From positions 64,355,666 through 64,419,665 of the forward strand of contig NC_052018.1 in NCBI RefSeq assembly GCF_015832195.1: a DNA stretch of 64,000 nucleotides, written 5' to 3'. The notes beneath the pieces were generated by a model. That model was not told the origin of the DNA. It saw nothing but the letters and a program-made list of their open reading frames with translations, and did no database searches. Made by a program: the position numbers and the translations under genes. This DNA comes from Motacilla alba alba. Its lineage: Eukaryota > Chordata > Aves > Passeriformes > Motacillidae. Within the stretch, counting starts at the first letter, position 1. Each line of letters begins with the position of its first letter. Shown here one piece after another: positions 53,492 through 64,000 of this stretch.

Positions 53492-55539
53492 TAAAGCAGA
53501 AACATCTCTCAGTGTGTTGTCATAAATATTTACATTTCCCATATCATGATGTAAGTGTCCTAATAGGCCTTGTTCAAACTGCTGTTAAAGGCTGCTGCAT
53601 ATCAGATGATGTTTTGTGCAGGTAATTATACCTATAGAATGCAGTGGGTGTGTTTAAGTGTCATGGTTTGTCTGATAATCAGTTTGCAGGTGTTGTAAAA
53701 AGAAAAACCCATAAATTGACCCAGTGCCCTCAAGATACACAGTTGCCTTTGCTCCATCTCTTGAGAGAATTTTACTCCATCAGTAAGAGTTCAGCTGTGA
53801 TTGTTTTAATGACAAAAACATGGATGAGTAATGGTTAGAGGGGGAAAAATATCAATAATAGGGGTTATTTAAAAAAAATTGGTTTGTATTTTTTTAAGTG
53901 TTTAACAGACTTGTTCCTAAAATTATCCATCCCTTTGTTCCCTCAGGGGAATGTTGCTTTCATCCCAGTTTTCATATAGAAGCTTCCATGTAGATGAGAC
54001 AAGGCTGAAATAAGCAAAGCTTTCCTGCTAGGAATACCTCAGGAATTTTTTTCTTCCTTAAACCAGCGGATTGAGGAAGGGGGAGTTGTCAGTGCAGTCT
54101 TTTATGCAGTGCTGGTACCTTTTAATGTATGTTTAATAGTATTTTTAGGAATGTTTTTCAAAAAAAAAAGTTGCCCAAGTGCCTAAAGTTATGAGGGTTT
54201 TTTATTATAATAAGTGTCTCTTATATGTAGTAGGTTGCATTTTGTTAGGCATTTGGAAACATGTTGTGAGCTGGTATAGTTTTAACCACAGGGACCTGGA
54301 AATAAAATCTTGCTATGTAAGCTGAATGTGCTATTGATACTGTTCCTCTGTCACCTCTGCATTAGTAAGTCAACAGGAAGAAAAATGTACCAACACCTCA
54401 GTTGCCTATGTGTCATTGCCCAAATCCATCTGCACCAGCCCCTGAAGCATCAAACTTGGTTATTGCTACATTTTATATGCAGGGCAAGTCGTTCTTATGG
54501 GTGAGGGATTCTGCAAGGACCCAGGAAGTAATTCCCAGCCCTGTAGCTGTTCTGCATGACTCCTTCAATAATAGGGAAATGGACATGCTGAAACAGTAAG
54601 CATATCTGTAAGCTGGGCAGCTGCTCCAGTCAGGTGTGTTTTTGTGTGTTACATACTTCTTGCATGTTTTGAAATGCCTATTTAGGGACTTTGTAATCAA
54701 AGGTGATTAAACATAATTTTTAAAAGGGTAGAAATCCTTACTTAGTGACTTAAAGCAGTGAAACGGGGTAGAGCAATATTTAATGAAGCTGCCATAACAA
54801 ATATTGTTTTCTATTACTTTTTTTCTGTTGGCAAGGCTTGGCATGTATGAAAAATTGTGATATTACTGACTACTGTCCACCTTCTGTGATGATGTGTGTT
54901 CTGTTATGTAGTGTTTGTGGGAGACATTAGGTGGATGGGATTTGAGGAATGAAGCTGTTTCTCTTTATGGAATAAAGTAGTGTTGCCTGTATAAATGCCA
55001 GAAGGCAAATTGCTGAGCCAAAGAGCAGCTTGTATTAGAGCTTCTTTCCTTACTCTCTTGTCCACACCCTGTAGTTCAAAATGTCGTCATGTGCAGCTTC
55101 CGTGTACGCCCAGAGCCCAAGGTGTAGCCAGGAGGAAATACATTCTAGAGGTGGGCTCTGGGCTTGGTCCTGCAAAATGCTTCTGTTTTGGTTGGGTGTT
55201 TTGTGGCTGTGCTGGAGAGGGAAGAACGGTGCAGCTGAGCCTTCAGGTGGTGCTGTGTTCTTCTCCATCCGCTGTGATCCTGAGATGTGCAAGGGCAGAG
55301 CTATCCTGCCCGCTGAGCATGATCCAGGACTCCTCTGTAAAGAGCGTCCCAGGCCACTGTGGCAGTCAGCATAGTTCATGTCGTAAATTCTGACCCTTCT
55401 TCAGTTTTGTTACCTGTGTCGCTGAGGTGATCACATACATCTGTGTAACTCGCAGTTTTCAATGAGCCACCTACAGACTTGTCAGCTAATGTCTGTGCCA
55501 TCTTGTGGTGGCTGATCAGGTTACATCAAGATTCCCTTA

Positions 55540-55579
55540 AAAAAAACAAACAAAAATCCAACCAAAACAAAACAACCCT
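55540..55579 (+). repeat. A/C-rich low-complexity tract
   Basis: AAAAAAAACAAACAAAAATC followed by CCAACCAAAACAAAACAACC. Simple sequence. Confidence 0.8.
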
Positions 55580-56200
55580 GAAGTGAGGAAAAATAATGCA
55601 CTTTAAAAATTATAGAGTGATTCCAGCTGGCAGTTTTCCTTCGGTAGCATTTTGAAATGGTGAGCACACACTGAATTGAGGTGGAAGTGGATGAAGATTA
55701 AGGTGTCTCTCAGGTGAAATATCCGGCATGTTGCATAGTGGCATTTGCAGCTGTGAAGAATGAAACATTCAGACTGCAAAACTCGTGAGCAAGCATTGTG
55801 TTGTAAATGGCTTAAGAAAATCCAGAATGCTAGGGTATGAGGGAAATCAGTTAATTAAAACTACTTCCTGGGCTGTTTGCACTTTGCTCATTTTGTGAAG
55901 TGTGTGTTAAAAGTCGGTGCTGTAAAACTAATGGCACGGTACAGAATTTTCAGAATTTTGTTGCCCCATGTTTTCCACACAAGCTAGAAATTCTCATTTT
56001 TGCATCTTCACATGTGGAAAAGAATGTTCCAACACCTGCCTGTAATTGTGGGTGTATGCATTCCTAATGCAAAAGGTATGTGCTGCATAGGAAGGTGATT
56101 AGGGGGTGGGGGGGGCGGTGGCACACACGACACTCAGCACATGCAAATACAGAGGAGGACTCATCCTCGTTGTTTTAGGTTAGGCTGAAATTTCTAAACA

Positions 56201-56840
56201 TGAATAAGCAGAACAGCTGAGCAAAAAGCAGGTTCATGCCTGGCGCCTTGCAGGCTTCTTTTCACTCTGTGCTCATCTGCTTGTGCAACCGCAGCTCCAT
56301 TCTCCCGCTGCCTGGAGAGGAGGAAGGAGCAGCCCCTGCTGCCGAGGTGCTTCCAGCTCTCCACAGCGTTCCCAAGGCCGGCTGGCTGCAGCTGAGGAGA
56401 CCGCACTCATAGACCCTCCTTTGATTAGGATGTGTCCGTGTTGTCAGGGCAACTGTTAACAGCGGCGGATCATATTTTGTCCTCTTGTATTGCGTGCTGA
56501 ATATTTTAGTGTGCTGTAGCTGGAAGAAGGTTGCAGGGAAGAAGGTGCTGCCGCAAGGAACCTGGAGCTGTGGGCTGGCATCTGATTGAGCAGGTTAAGA
56601 CAGCGAAGAGCAGCATCCAAACCAATGTGCCTTTGATTAGAGTTTTTCTTCAAGGAGGGGAACGACTGGGAGCCTTTCGCTGCCGACTAGATGTTGGTAT
56701 TTGTCAGCTGTTTGCATACTGCTTATCCATAGGGGATCTGTTACAAGTGCTCAAATGAACAGACAGCGTTGCAGCTAGCAGCTAATCAGGGGCTGGAGTT
56801 TCTTACTTTTTTTTTTTAATAAGCAAGAGGCAGCAGCAAC
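56201..56840 (+). promoter_or_regulatory. MAP7: Candidate alternative MAP7 promoter / 5' UTR
   Basis: More G/C-balanced than the surroundings, with scattered CpGs at 56240-56410 and around 56460 (AACAGCGGCGGATC), directly upstream of the ATG exon at 56841. No TATA box is obvious. The call follows from the adjacent exon, not from a promoter motif. A pyrimidine run (56806-56818) followed by AAGCAAG could instead be a splice acceptor. Confidence 0.4.
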
Positions 56841-56970
56841 ATGCCTGGTTCAACTACTGCCCTCCGACAAGAGAGACTGAAGAAAAGTGCCAGGCCAAAT
56901 CCCCCAGGTTTATTCACCATTAATGAAGAGGATGAGCAGCAAAAAAATGGAAATTCCACAAGACTGAAAG
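56841..56970 (+). CDS. MAP7: Candidate alternative first coding exon of MAP7
   Basis: ATG at 56841 with A at -3 (AGCAACATG). The 43 codons start MPGSTTALRQERLKKSARPN, continue through a hydrophobic PPGLFTI and an acidic EEDEQQ segment to GNSTRLK, and leave one base before a GTATGT donor at 56971. This end phase equals that of MAP7 exon 1 (46496), so both could splice to the same exon 2. Codon use and composition look like real coding sequence, unlike the ORFs around it. I believe annotated MAP7 isoforms with a different N-terminus exist, but cannot confirm that this is one. Confidence 0.6.
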
Positions 56971-59900
56971 GTATGTTGCTGTTCTGCAGTGCAATCAGGG
57001 CTGCCTGTGGGATATGCTGCACAGCAGGCACAGCAGTGTTTTATTAGCTCTTCTATGTGGTACAGAGAGTCTGTAAGTGACTGCTGCAGTTCATGTTGGT
57101 GCTCACAGATGTTCTGTGCATGATAGGTGTGTTTAAATCCCCTGGCTTGTTATGCAATCAGCATCTTTGGCTATGAAGAAAACAATACTTTTTAGTTATT
57201 AATCACATTTCTTCTGGTAGGGATAATGGTTTTGTATCAGAAATGTGTGAGTGAGTTTCTGTGTGTTTACTTTGACTTCTGTTTACAGTCTGGGTATACA
57301 ACTGTTAAAAACAAGGGTAGGCTTGGAGAGTACAGAATGCAATGCCTGCTTGTTATAGAAGACAGCTTTGCCAAAGACAATGTGAAACTGTCTATACTTC
57401 CACTCATGTTCGGGAGGGGCAGTGTGCCTTTGGCAGAGTATAAAAAAATACACATTGTTCTAATAAGCTGACTTTTTGTCTGACAACAAAACAAAACAGA
57501 CAGAAAATCCAAACACAAACCCAACAAATTGTTAAAGAAAAATATTTATGGTGCTTAAGGTAGGTAAGCAGTGGTGGCAGAGGGATGCTGATGGCCATTG
57601 ATTTATAGCAGGTCTGTCAAGCCTGTGTAGCCACTGCCTGCCTTGTATAATTTAATTCCTATTTCCTACATGGATCCTAGTATTTAAACTCTTTTTGTCT
57701 GGCAGGCATTCTGCTACTTACAATTGTGACTGTTTTGTGTATGAGCACTCGTTTTGAGAGGGGGTGGAGGGGGGTGGATTGTACCAGTTTTTGTTTACAA
57801 AACAAATGTTAGTTTGTAGCCTCAAGACACTGTTTTAAATTTCAGTTATTACCATTCTACCATGTAACAGGAGAGCCTAGAAAGCATTTAAATAGCAAAT
57901 TTATAGTATGTGTATTTATTAGATCTGAATAATTTACAGCTAACTGATTATTTTCTTTTTCTGAAGGAAAAAGCTGGCTAGCTTTTACAACAAATTCAGA
58001 ACTCAGGTCTTGTTTGTTGGGGTTTTTTGAGTTTGCAGCTTGTACTTTTTTTTTCCTCAGAATAGTAAGAAACTTAACTGGTTAGAGCTTAATGATAAAA
58101 TATATATTGCTAGTCATTGTTAATATGCCTGTCGTGTTAGGAGTCTTGTGTTCACAGTTACCTGCTCTTCTGTGTATTTGAAACTGCCCATATAAAATGG
58201 AGATTCAAACTCTAGAGTGAGGTTATTGAGTTCTTAATGTTTTAAGAAGCGTATTACTTTCCTTTATCACCCACTGGATGGCTTCCAGAGTCAACAGACC
58301 ATAAAGCTAAAAATCAATAATTTGCCTGGTTTTGTTCAATGGTGTTGCTAGTTTCCCAACAGTTTGTTGACTTAGCTGCTCTTTTCTACTTGCAGGAGCT
58401 ACACAGATGTGCTTATCCTTTGTCTCTCTTGTTTTAACTGAGATTTAGTTTTTGATTATTCCTTTATTTTCTCTGGTTGCTGTGAAATGCAAGTAGATGC
58501 ATGTGAACAGTAGCACAGATAGCTTGCAAACAAGTTCACGTGGTTTTAAGAAGATAAAAATTTGTCAGCTTACCTTGACTGCTCCTGGTGAGAAATAATA
58601 TAGGAAATGGTACAAATATTCTGGAACTATATTAATTTGCTTTTCATTTTACTAACTATTTAAAATAGGTTATAGTGTCTCTAGAACAGTACGCCATTGG
58701 CACAGTGCTACCTGTGGTAAATAGCTATGTCTGTACATTTGAATGTTATCTGTCATTAGGTGGGTTAGGCTGGAACGCCTGGTAATGAAGAATGTGTGTG
58801 TTCAGGGTGCTGTTCCTCTCACCTGGTACCAAGAAAGGTCACTCCAGTGCAGCTCTGACTGTGGGGATGGACCCACATGGGGCTTTTGTGAATCTTTAGT
58901 GTCTGTTGTTCTCTTGCTTCTTTGCAGGGTTTGTCTCTCTTAGTCCTTTACCTGTTGTTTTTGCTCAGGAAGCACCTGTAGCTGCTGAGATATTTTTTTT
59001 TTCTCTCTAGCAAATTCTAAGTCAGGGTCATCTTTGTGGGATATGGGCTAAATGTTGTCTTCATCTGCAGTTTCTGTTATCATGCTGGACCTGTCTTTGT
59101 ACAGCAGTTTAAAACCCAAGAGGCCTTTAATGGATCTGATACTCCAAAGAAGTTCCTTCCTCCATTAAGAGTATTTGAATATCATCACAAGATTTAAAAT
59201 AATCAATATTTTCATAGTTCAGGTCTTCTCAGACTACTAAGACTTGATTAGACTTTTTTTTATGAGAGTTGTTTTTATCATCTGGGAAACTAATATTTAT
59301 GTGCATCTTAAAGTGACTGGCCTTTGTGAGGTTTTCTGTAAATTGATTTTAGTACTGGCCATTCCTTTGCTTGTCTGGCTGTCTGCATTGTAATTAGAGG
59401 AGTCTGGTAGGCAAAATGAGTTTGTTTCTCTAGTGAAAACAAATAATGACAATGTTGGAGATATTAAAAGCATGCAGTGAACTTTATAGCCATGTGCTCC
59501 TGATCTTTCCTTTGCTTTCATGTGAACTGTATTTACTGCTTTTTCAACAAATATTTTAACTTCCTTTCCTCCTCTTGGCTTTGAGACAAGGCCTGCATAT
59601 TTGTTAGATATCTGTATGGCACCCACTATTTCAGGATCTTGAGATCTGTTGCGTAGTAGAAGAGTGCAAATAAAAATTACTTTGAATATCCTTTTTTACC
59701 TTTATTAGCAGTATTTATTCTCCTTTCCTGTTAATAGTCAGGAATTTTGCTATGTAGTGCACTCTTCAAATACAATTTCTGTGGGTTTACAGAAGTTTAT
59801 TCTGCACTTGAATTCGTTTTTGGTTTAGTTACCAGCTTTCCTGCAGTTCTGCAGCTATATTCACAAAGAAACCAGGCAAAACAGGAAGAGAACCGCACAC

Positions 59901-61419
59901 TTAACAGCCTCAGTGTTTCCTTAAAGCTTGTGTAGTAAAACATATTGTTTCTGTGATTGAAGAGAATGTGTGTATGTGGTTCTGTACATAAATCACAAAT
60001 ATGTGACTTTGAGTCGATTCATGTTTAATTACAGGTATCCATCCTGTGTGTGTGAACTTCAGCTTCAGCCATTCCTTGAATTCAGGCACAAATTATTCAA
60101 TCTGCCTTAGAGGATTTCCCTCCTCTGCTCTGGTAATTTTGTGCTCCTTGGATGTAGTCTTAAAACCTTACTCAATTTTATGAAATTTTCAAGTGATGCT
60201 TCCTCTCCTTCCTCTTAGGAGGAGGACCTTCTCAACTGTTGATAATGTGTTTCTAAAACTATCACCTGACGAGGCTGGAAAAGCAATGCTCATGTTTCTG
60301 GGTTATGGATTTGAAAACTTAATAACTAAAATAATTATGACATTGGTAACAAATTAATGAAAAGTCTCAATTTAGCAATGGAATCCTTCACCATCCTGCT
60401 TATTTGAAACTGATTAAGGGAGGGTATCTCTAATCTGCTGAGTGAGTATTGCTAATACATAGCTGGACATACCTGCCTTAGCTTTTTGAATAGTAGCACT
60501 GATTCTTTGTCATCTTGAAAACAAGAGAAGGGCTTTTTTCAGTCCTTTGGTGAATGACAGTGATGTCAGAAATCACCAGCAGATTTTGACACTGTTGTGT
60601 GGCTGGTAATGTTTGGGCATACTGCTCACTTCAGATGAGAGATTTGTTCTTCCAGAGGCATGGAGGAGATTTCTTATATCATGACTGTTTGGGCGCGTAG
60701 TTGTCATGTTCTGCATGTGCTAGTGAAACATATATTTCTTTTTAGACTCAATTTGTCTAACTTTTAAAGTTCAGTTGTTGTCTCTTACTGTGTGTCTATA
60801 CCCAAAGCCAGCTTAAGATACCTGAAAGAAAGGGAGCTTGGCATCTTCAAGGACATTAAACTGATAGTCCTGGAAACTGAAACTGTATACTTACAAAACA
60901 GGTATTGCATGGGGTGTGGAAGTGTAATTTTATCCCACGCTGCAGAGTCTGTGCCTCAGGCAGGATCCAGAATGACAGCGGAGTCTCTGGCTTTCACCAC
61001 ACTTTAAACCAGCAAAACTGCCTGGGATGGTGGCTCTCAATGGGGCCTCTTGATGCTGGTCAGGAGGCTGACCTCCAGTTTGTTTGGGGCAAAACAGTGA
61101 GCAATTGTTAAAGGCTGATGAACTGGCTTACCAAAATCAAGTACTGGAGGTTTTTCTGACAATATGTAGCCCTATCTTTCCCATCTGTGTTTGAGGCAAA
61201 GTGAGTGGAAAGAGTGGGTGGAAGGAAGGAAAGGAACCAATTCTCATTTTGATGCTGGTTGTGTAAAGGGGCAGGGCTGAGAACTCAGACAGTGTGGTCT
61301 GGTGTCCTGCACCTTCCAGTGCGTTCTGCTGATGTGTCTGTGCACTTCCTCTCTTTCTGCTAGCCAAGGCCAGGAGAAGAGGGGTCCAGAAGTATCTGTG
61401 TTTCATCTGGACATTTATT
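56971..61419 (+). other. MAP7: MAP7 intron 1
   Basis: About 4.4 kb. An A/C-rich simple tract lies at 57481-57530 (ACAACAAAACAAAACAGACA and onward). ORFs such as 59297-59626 (-) match nothing I recognise. No MAP7 exon 2 found. Confidence 0.55.
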
Positions 61420-61785
61420 TACAGAATCATAGAAAAAGGTGAGTTGGAAGGGATCCACAAGGATCGTTGGGTCCAACTCCTGGCCCATCACAGGACCATC
61501 CCTGAGAAGCACACCATGTGCCCAAGAGCATTGTCCAAACGTTTCTCAAACTCCACCAGGATTGGTTCTGTGACCACTTTCCTGGAAAGCCTGTTCCAGT
61601 GCCCAACCATCATCTGGGTGAATAACCTTTTTCTGATTCTAACCTAAACCGTCCCTGACACAACTTCAGGCCATTCCCTCAGGTCCTATAACTGGTCACC
61701 ATAGAAATCAGTGTCTGCCCATCCTCTTCCCCTCCCAAGGCAGTTGTAGATTGCCATGAGGTCTTTTAAAAATGCCTCTCAAAGT
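61420..61785 (-). mobile_element. CR1 LINE 3'-end fragment, reverse orientation
   Basis: Starts with the CR1 tail complement ACAGAATCATAGAAAAAGGT, then GAGTTGGAAGGGATCCACAA, GGGTCCAACTCCTGGCCC, AGCCTGTTCCAGTGCCCAAC and CCATCCTCTTCCCCTCCC: the familiar bird CR1 3' region read backwards. Truncated and non-coding; the ORF at 61444-61647 is a shadow of it. Confidence 0.9.
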
Positions 61786-64000
61786 GTCTGGGAGGTACAT
61801 TCTTTAAAAAACCCTACATTCATTGTTTACAGTGTAGCTGTTGGGGGTACAAAAGGAACTTTTGTTTTTTCAGGAAACTGCTGCCTCTGTTTGTAGGGAG
61901 TCCCCATTCCTAGCTGTAGGTGCCAGGTAGCAGGAAGTATCCCATTTTTAACCATGACAGAGATCCTAACATGAGGTAATTTATAAGCAGTAAAGGAAAG
62001 AGACTATGTGGAAGTCTGGGGGATAGCAGGGGATGTGTCTCCAGACCAGTAGAGCAAATCTGATTTGTTCAGTCCCTCTGGCTTTCAGAGTGAAAGTCCA
62101 AGGTCTGAGGACTTGGCTTGTGTTGCAACACAGCCTGTTCATCAAAGTGTGTGCTGGGATTACTGACAGTGCTTATCTGTGCTGGGTGAGAATCATTTTA
62201 CACTTCTAGCTCAGCCCTATGAAAAGAGGCTTCCACTGCTGATTCTGGAGTGTTCAGTTCTTTTGCTAACTCCTTTTTGGGGGGGAAACAGCCTGTGGTC
62301 CATTCCTGTGCTCAGGGAGCATACTTGACATTGAGTGCATTGATGGCAAAAGTAAAAAAAAAGTATGATGTTTACAGTTTTGAAAGTTTAAGTTATTTGT
62401 TAAGGTGCATTCAGTTGAACTTGGCATGTGAATCAGGATAATCCCTTTTAAGGAAAGACTGAATTTTGCAAAATAGGTTTTGTAAGTAAATGGGGTTATT
62501 TCAACCAAGGTCTAAATGATAATGCAGTGTTCAGCAGAACTGTCTTCGTTGAGACTAGGATGCAGCATTTGACTAGTGTACTTGCAGGACAGGATGCTTG
62601 TTAAAGTTGCAAAAAGATTGGTGTTCAGTGTATTTGAGATAACACTCAAGAAAGCTTTACTATAAGAGACACCACTCACGAAGGATTGATAGCAAGCAGT
62701 GGAGTTTTTCCCTATTCACTATTACCTCTGTAATACAAAGTTGTGACTTTAAAAGCCTAGAATTTGGTATATGATTTTGTGTGGAAAACAAATGTAAAGG
62801 GAATGTAGGTTCATGGCCGTTTCTTATGGGGAAGATGAGAAACCTGGAAAGTGATGGATCTGTCCAAGAATCCTAAAATTCTCTGAGGTCTTTTTCTGCT
62901 GCATTCTTTTCTCCCTGAAAATATGCAAATAATACTCTTTCAAGGACTTTATACAGTAACATGCCTTTGGAATAAGTTGACAGCAAGAAGAAATGGATTT
63001 CTGTGTCCTATTCTACTGCATTAGACACACCTAGGTAGTACCATGTTTCTATTTTGCAGTGAAAAATTAAGGCAATTGCCAAGCTCATGTTTTTAAAAGA
63101 AATATATTGCACTTCTATCCCCTGATGTTTTTATGATTGTGGGTTTGTCAAGAGTCTTGGTGCTCTTCCTGCTGTTTGCAAAGCTTGCTTGGAAACTGCT
63201 GTATCTGTTCACTCCCTCTAAGCTGGCTTTGCACCCAGGTACGTAGCAGTCTGAATTTATTTTTAAGGGAAAAGCTTTTGCTTGTCATGTTGAACTCCAG
63301 AGAAATTAATGAGCACTGGCCTAGAGCATTGCTTGTGGCCACGACTGGTGATGGAGCTCTATGTATTACCAGGATCAGCTGATTCAGTGGGAGTACATAA
63401 TTTTTCTTCCTACACAAGCTCACATGTGTGTATTCTTTGCTTTCTCATCTACCTACAGAATAATTTTTGTGCCTTTTAAATTTTTTCTGGCTTCTTTAAA
63501 TTCAATCTGTACTTTACAACTGCAAATCTTGTTTTTCTGTTATTTGAGAATTAAGAGTTCCGAATTACAGCGTCTAAAGAGAGTCTTGTGGCCTTATCAA
63601 AGGTCTCTTCAGAAGTGATTTGTGGATGTGGGATTTTTTGTTTGTTTGGTGAGACATGCTATGGTATTATTTAATCTAGTCTACCCAACCTCAGACCACA
63701 ACAGTAATATGCCAGAACAAATCCCGCAATGATTGATGCAATTTGCTCTGTTTTAATCAACTGCCTTCAGTCACTGAAGGGCATCTCATAATGCACTGTT
63801 TTTGCAGCCAAGCACTGCTTGTAACTCATGAGTTTTAGATGCGTTGAGTTGAAGCATGGTTTGAGTGGACACTGATGTCTGTGGGTCAGATTTGTATAAT
63901 GAATGTAAGAGATACTAAAGGACAATGTTTAATAAGCAAATAAAATGCAGATGAAATATCAAAAATTAAATTAGGGAGTATTCTAAAACTTGGACTTTAA
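61786..64000 (+). other. MAP7: MAP7 intron 1, to window end
   Basis: Unremarkable intron. I searched for the conserved MAP7 exon 2 (DSYKVQDKKNAS-like) and did not find it. The rest of MAP7 is beyond the window. Confidence 0.55.

Larger units (their letters stand above)
51919..56200 (+). other. MAP7: MAP7 intron 1
   Basis: Contains a 9-bp inverted repeat (53468-53491), A-runs (52612-52626, 54161-54170) and an A/C-rich tract (55540-55579). ORFs of 100-130 codons at 54995-55393 on both strands show no recognisable domain. Confidence 0.5.

Noticed and set aside
54995..55393. Open frames of about 100-130 codons on both strands
   Set aside because: No domain, no splice logic in phase with MAP7, and overlapping frames on both strands suggest chance.
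59297..59626. 109-codon minus-strand ORF
   Set aside because: No homology recognised and no promoter or splice context; probably chance.

Overview
The window is ordinary nuclear DNA of a vertebrate, most likely a bird. Exons are short and separated by kilobase-scale introns with GT-AG boundaries. The dispersed repeats look like the avian CR1 LINE family plus avian endogenous-retrovirus debris. I cannot name the species. No prokaryotic, CRISPR or organellar feature is present, and I found no clearly new biological system.

Positions 846-42952 (+) hold the last 22 coding exons of MAP3K5 (ASK1, apoptosis signal-regulating kinase 1), a MAP kinase kinase kinase of the stress-activated JNK/p38 pathways. 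Every exon boundary keeps the reading frame. Joined, the exons code for about 917 residues plus a stop, equivalent to roughly residues 458-1374 of the human protein. They cover the end of the TPR-like central region, the PH-like domain next to the kinase, the complete kinase domain, the 14-3-3 binding serine, the C-terminal coiled coil and the C-terminal SAM-like domain. The first third of the protein lies upstream of the window. The 3' UTR probably ends near 43615.

About 2.8 kb after the MAP3K5 poly(A) signal, a CpG island (about 45950-47130) marks the start of the next gene on the same strand. Synteny (MAP3K5 followed by MAP7 in human 6q23, same orientation) and a short first coding exon beginning MAEAAG identify it as MAP7 (ensconsin, a microtubule-associated protein that recruits kinesin-1). 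Everything from 46497 to the end appears to be MAP7 intron 1. At 56841-56970 a second ATG-starting open exon ends at a GT donor in the same phase as exon 1, so it is a good candidate for an alternative MAP7 first exon.

Repeats: CR1 fragments lie at about 4395-4503 (+), 6700-6775 (-), 19850-20750 (+, 5'-truncated and internally deleted) and 61420-61785 (-). ERV-like remnants lie at about 22535-23110 and 32885-33675. The main second-look items are a 21-nt microexon, a perfect 15-bp intronic hairpin 400 nt upstream of it, the alternative MAP7 exon, an intronic CpG-rich patch near 49.4-49.7 kb, and a conserved-looking miR-17-family site in the MAP3K5 3' UTR.
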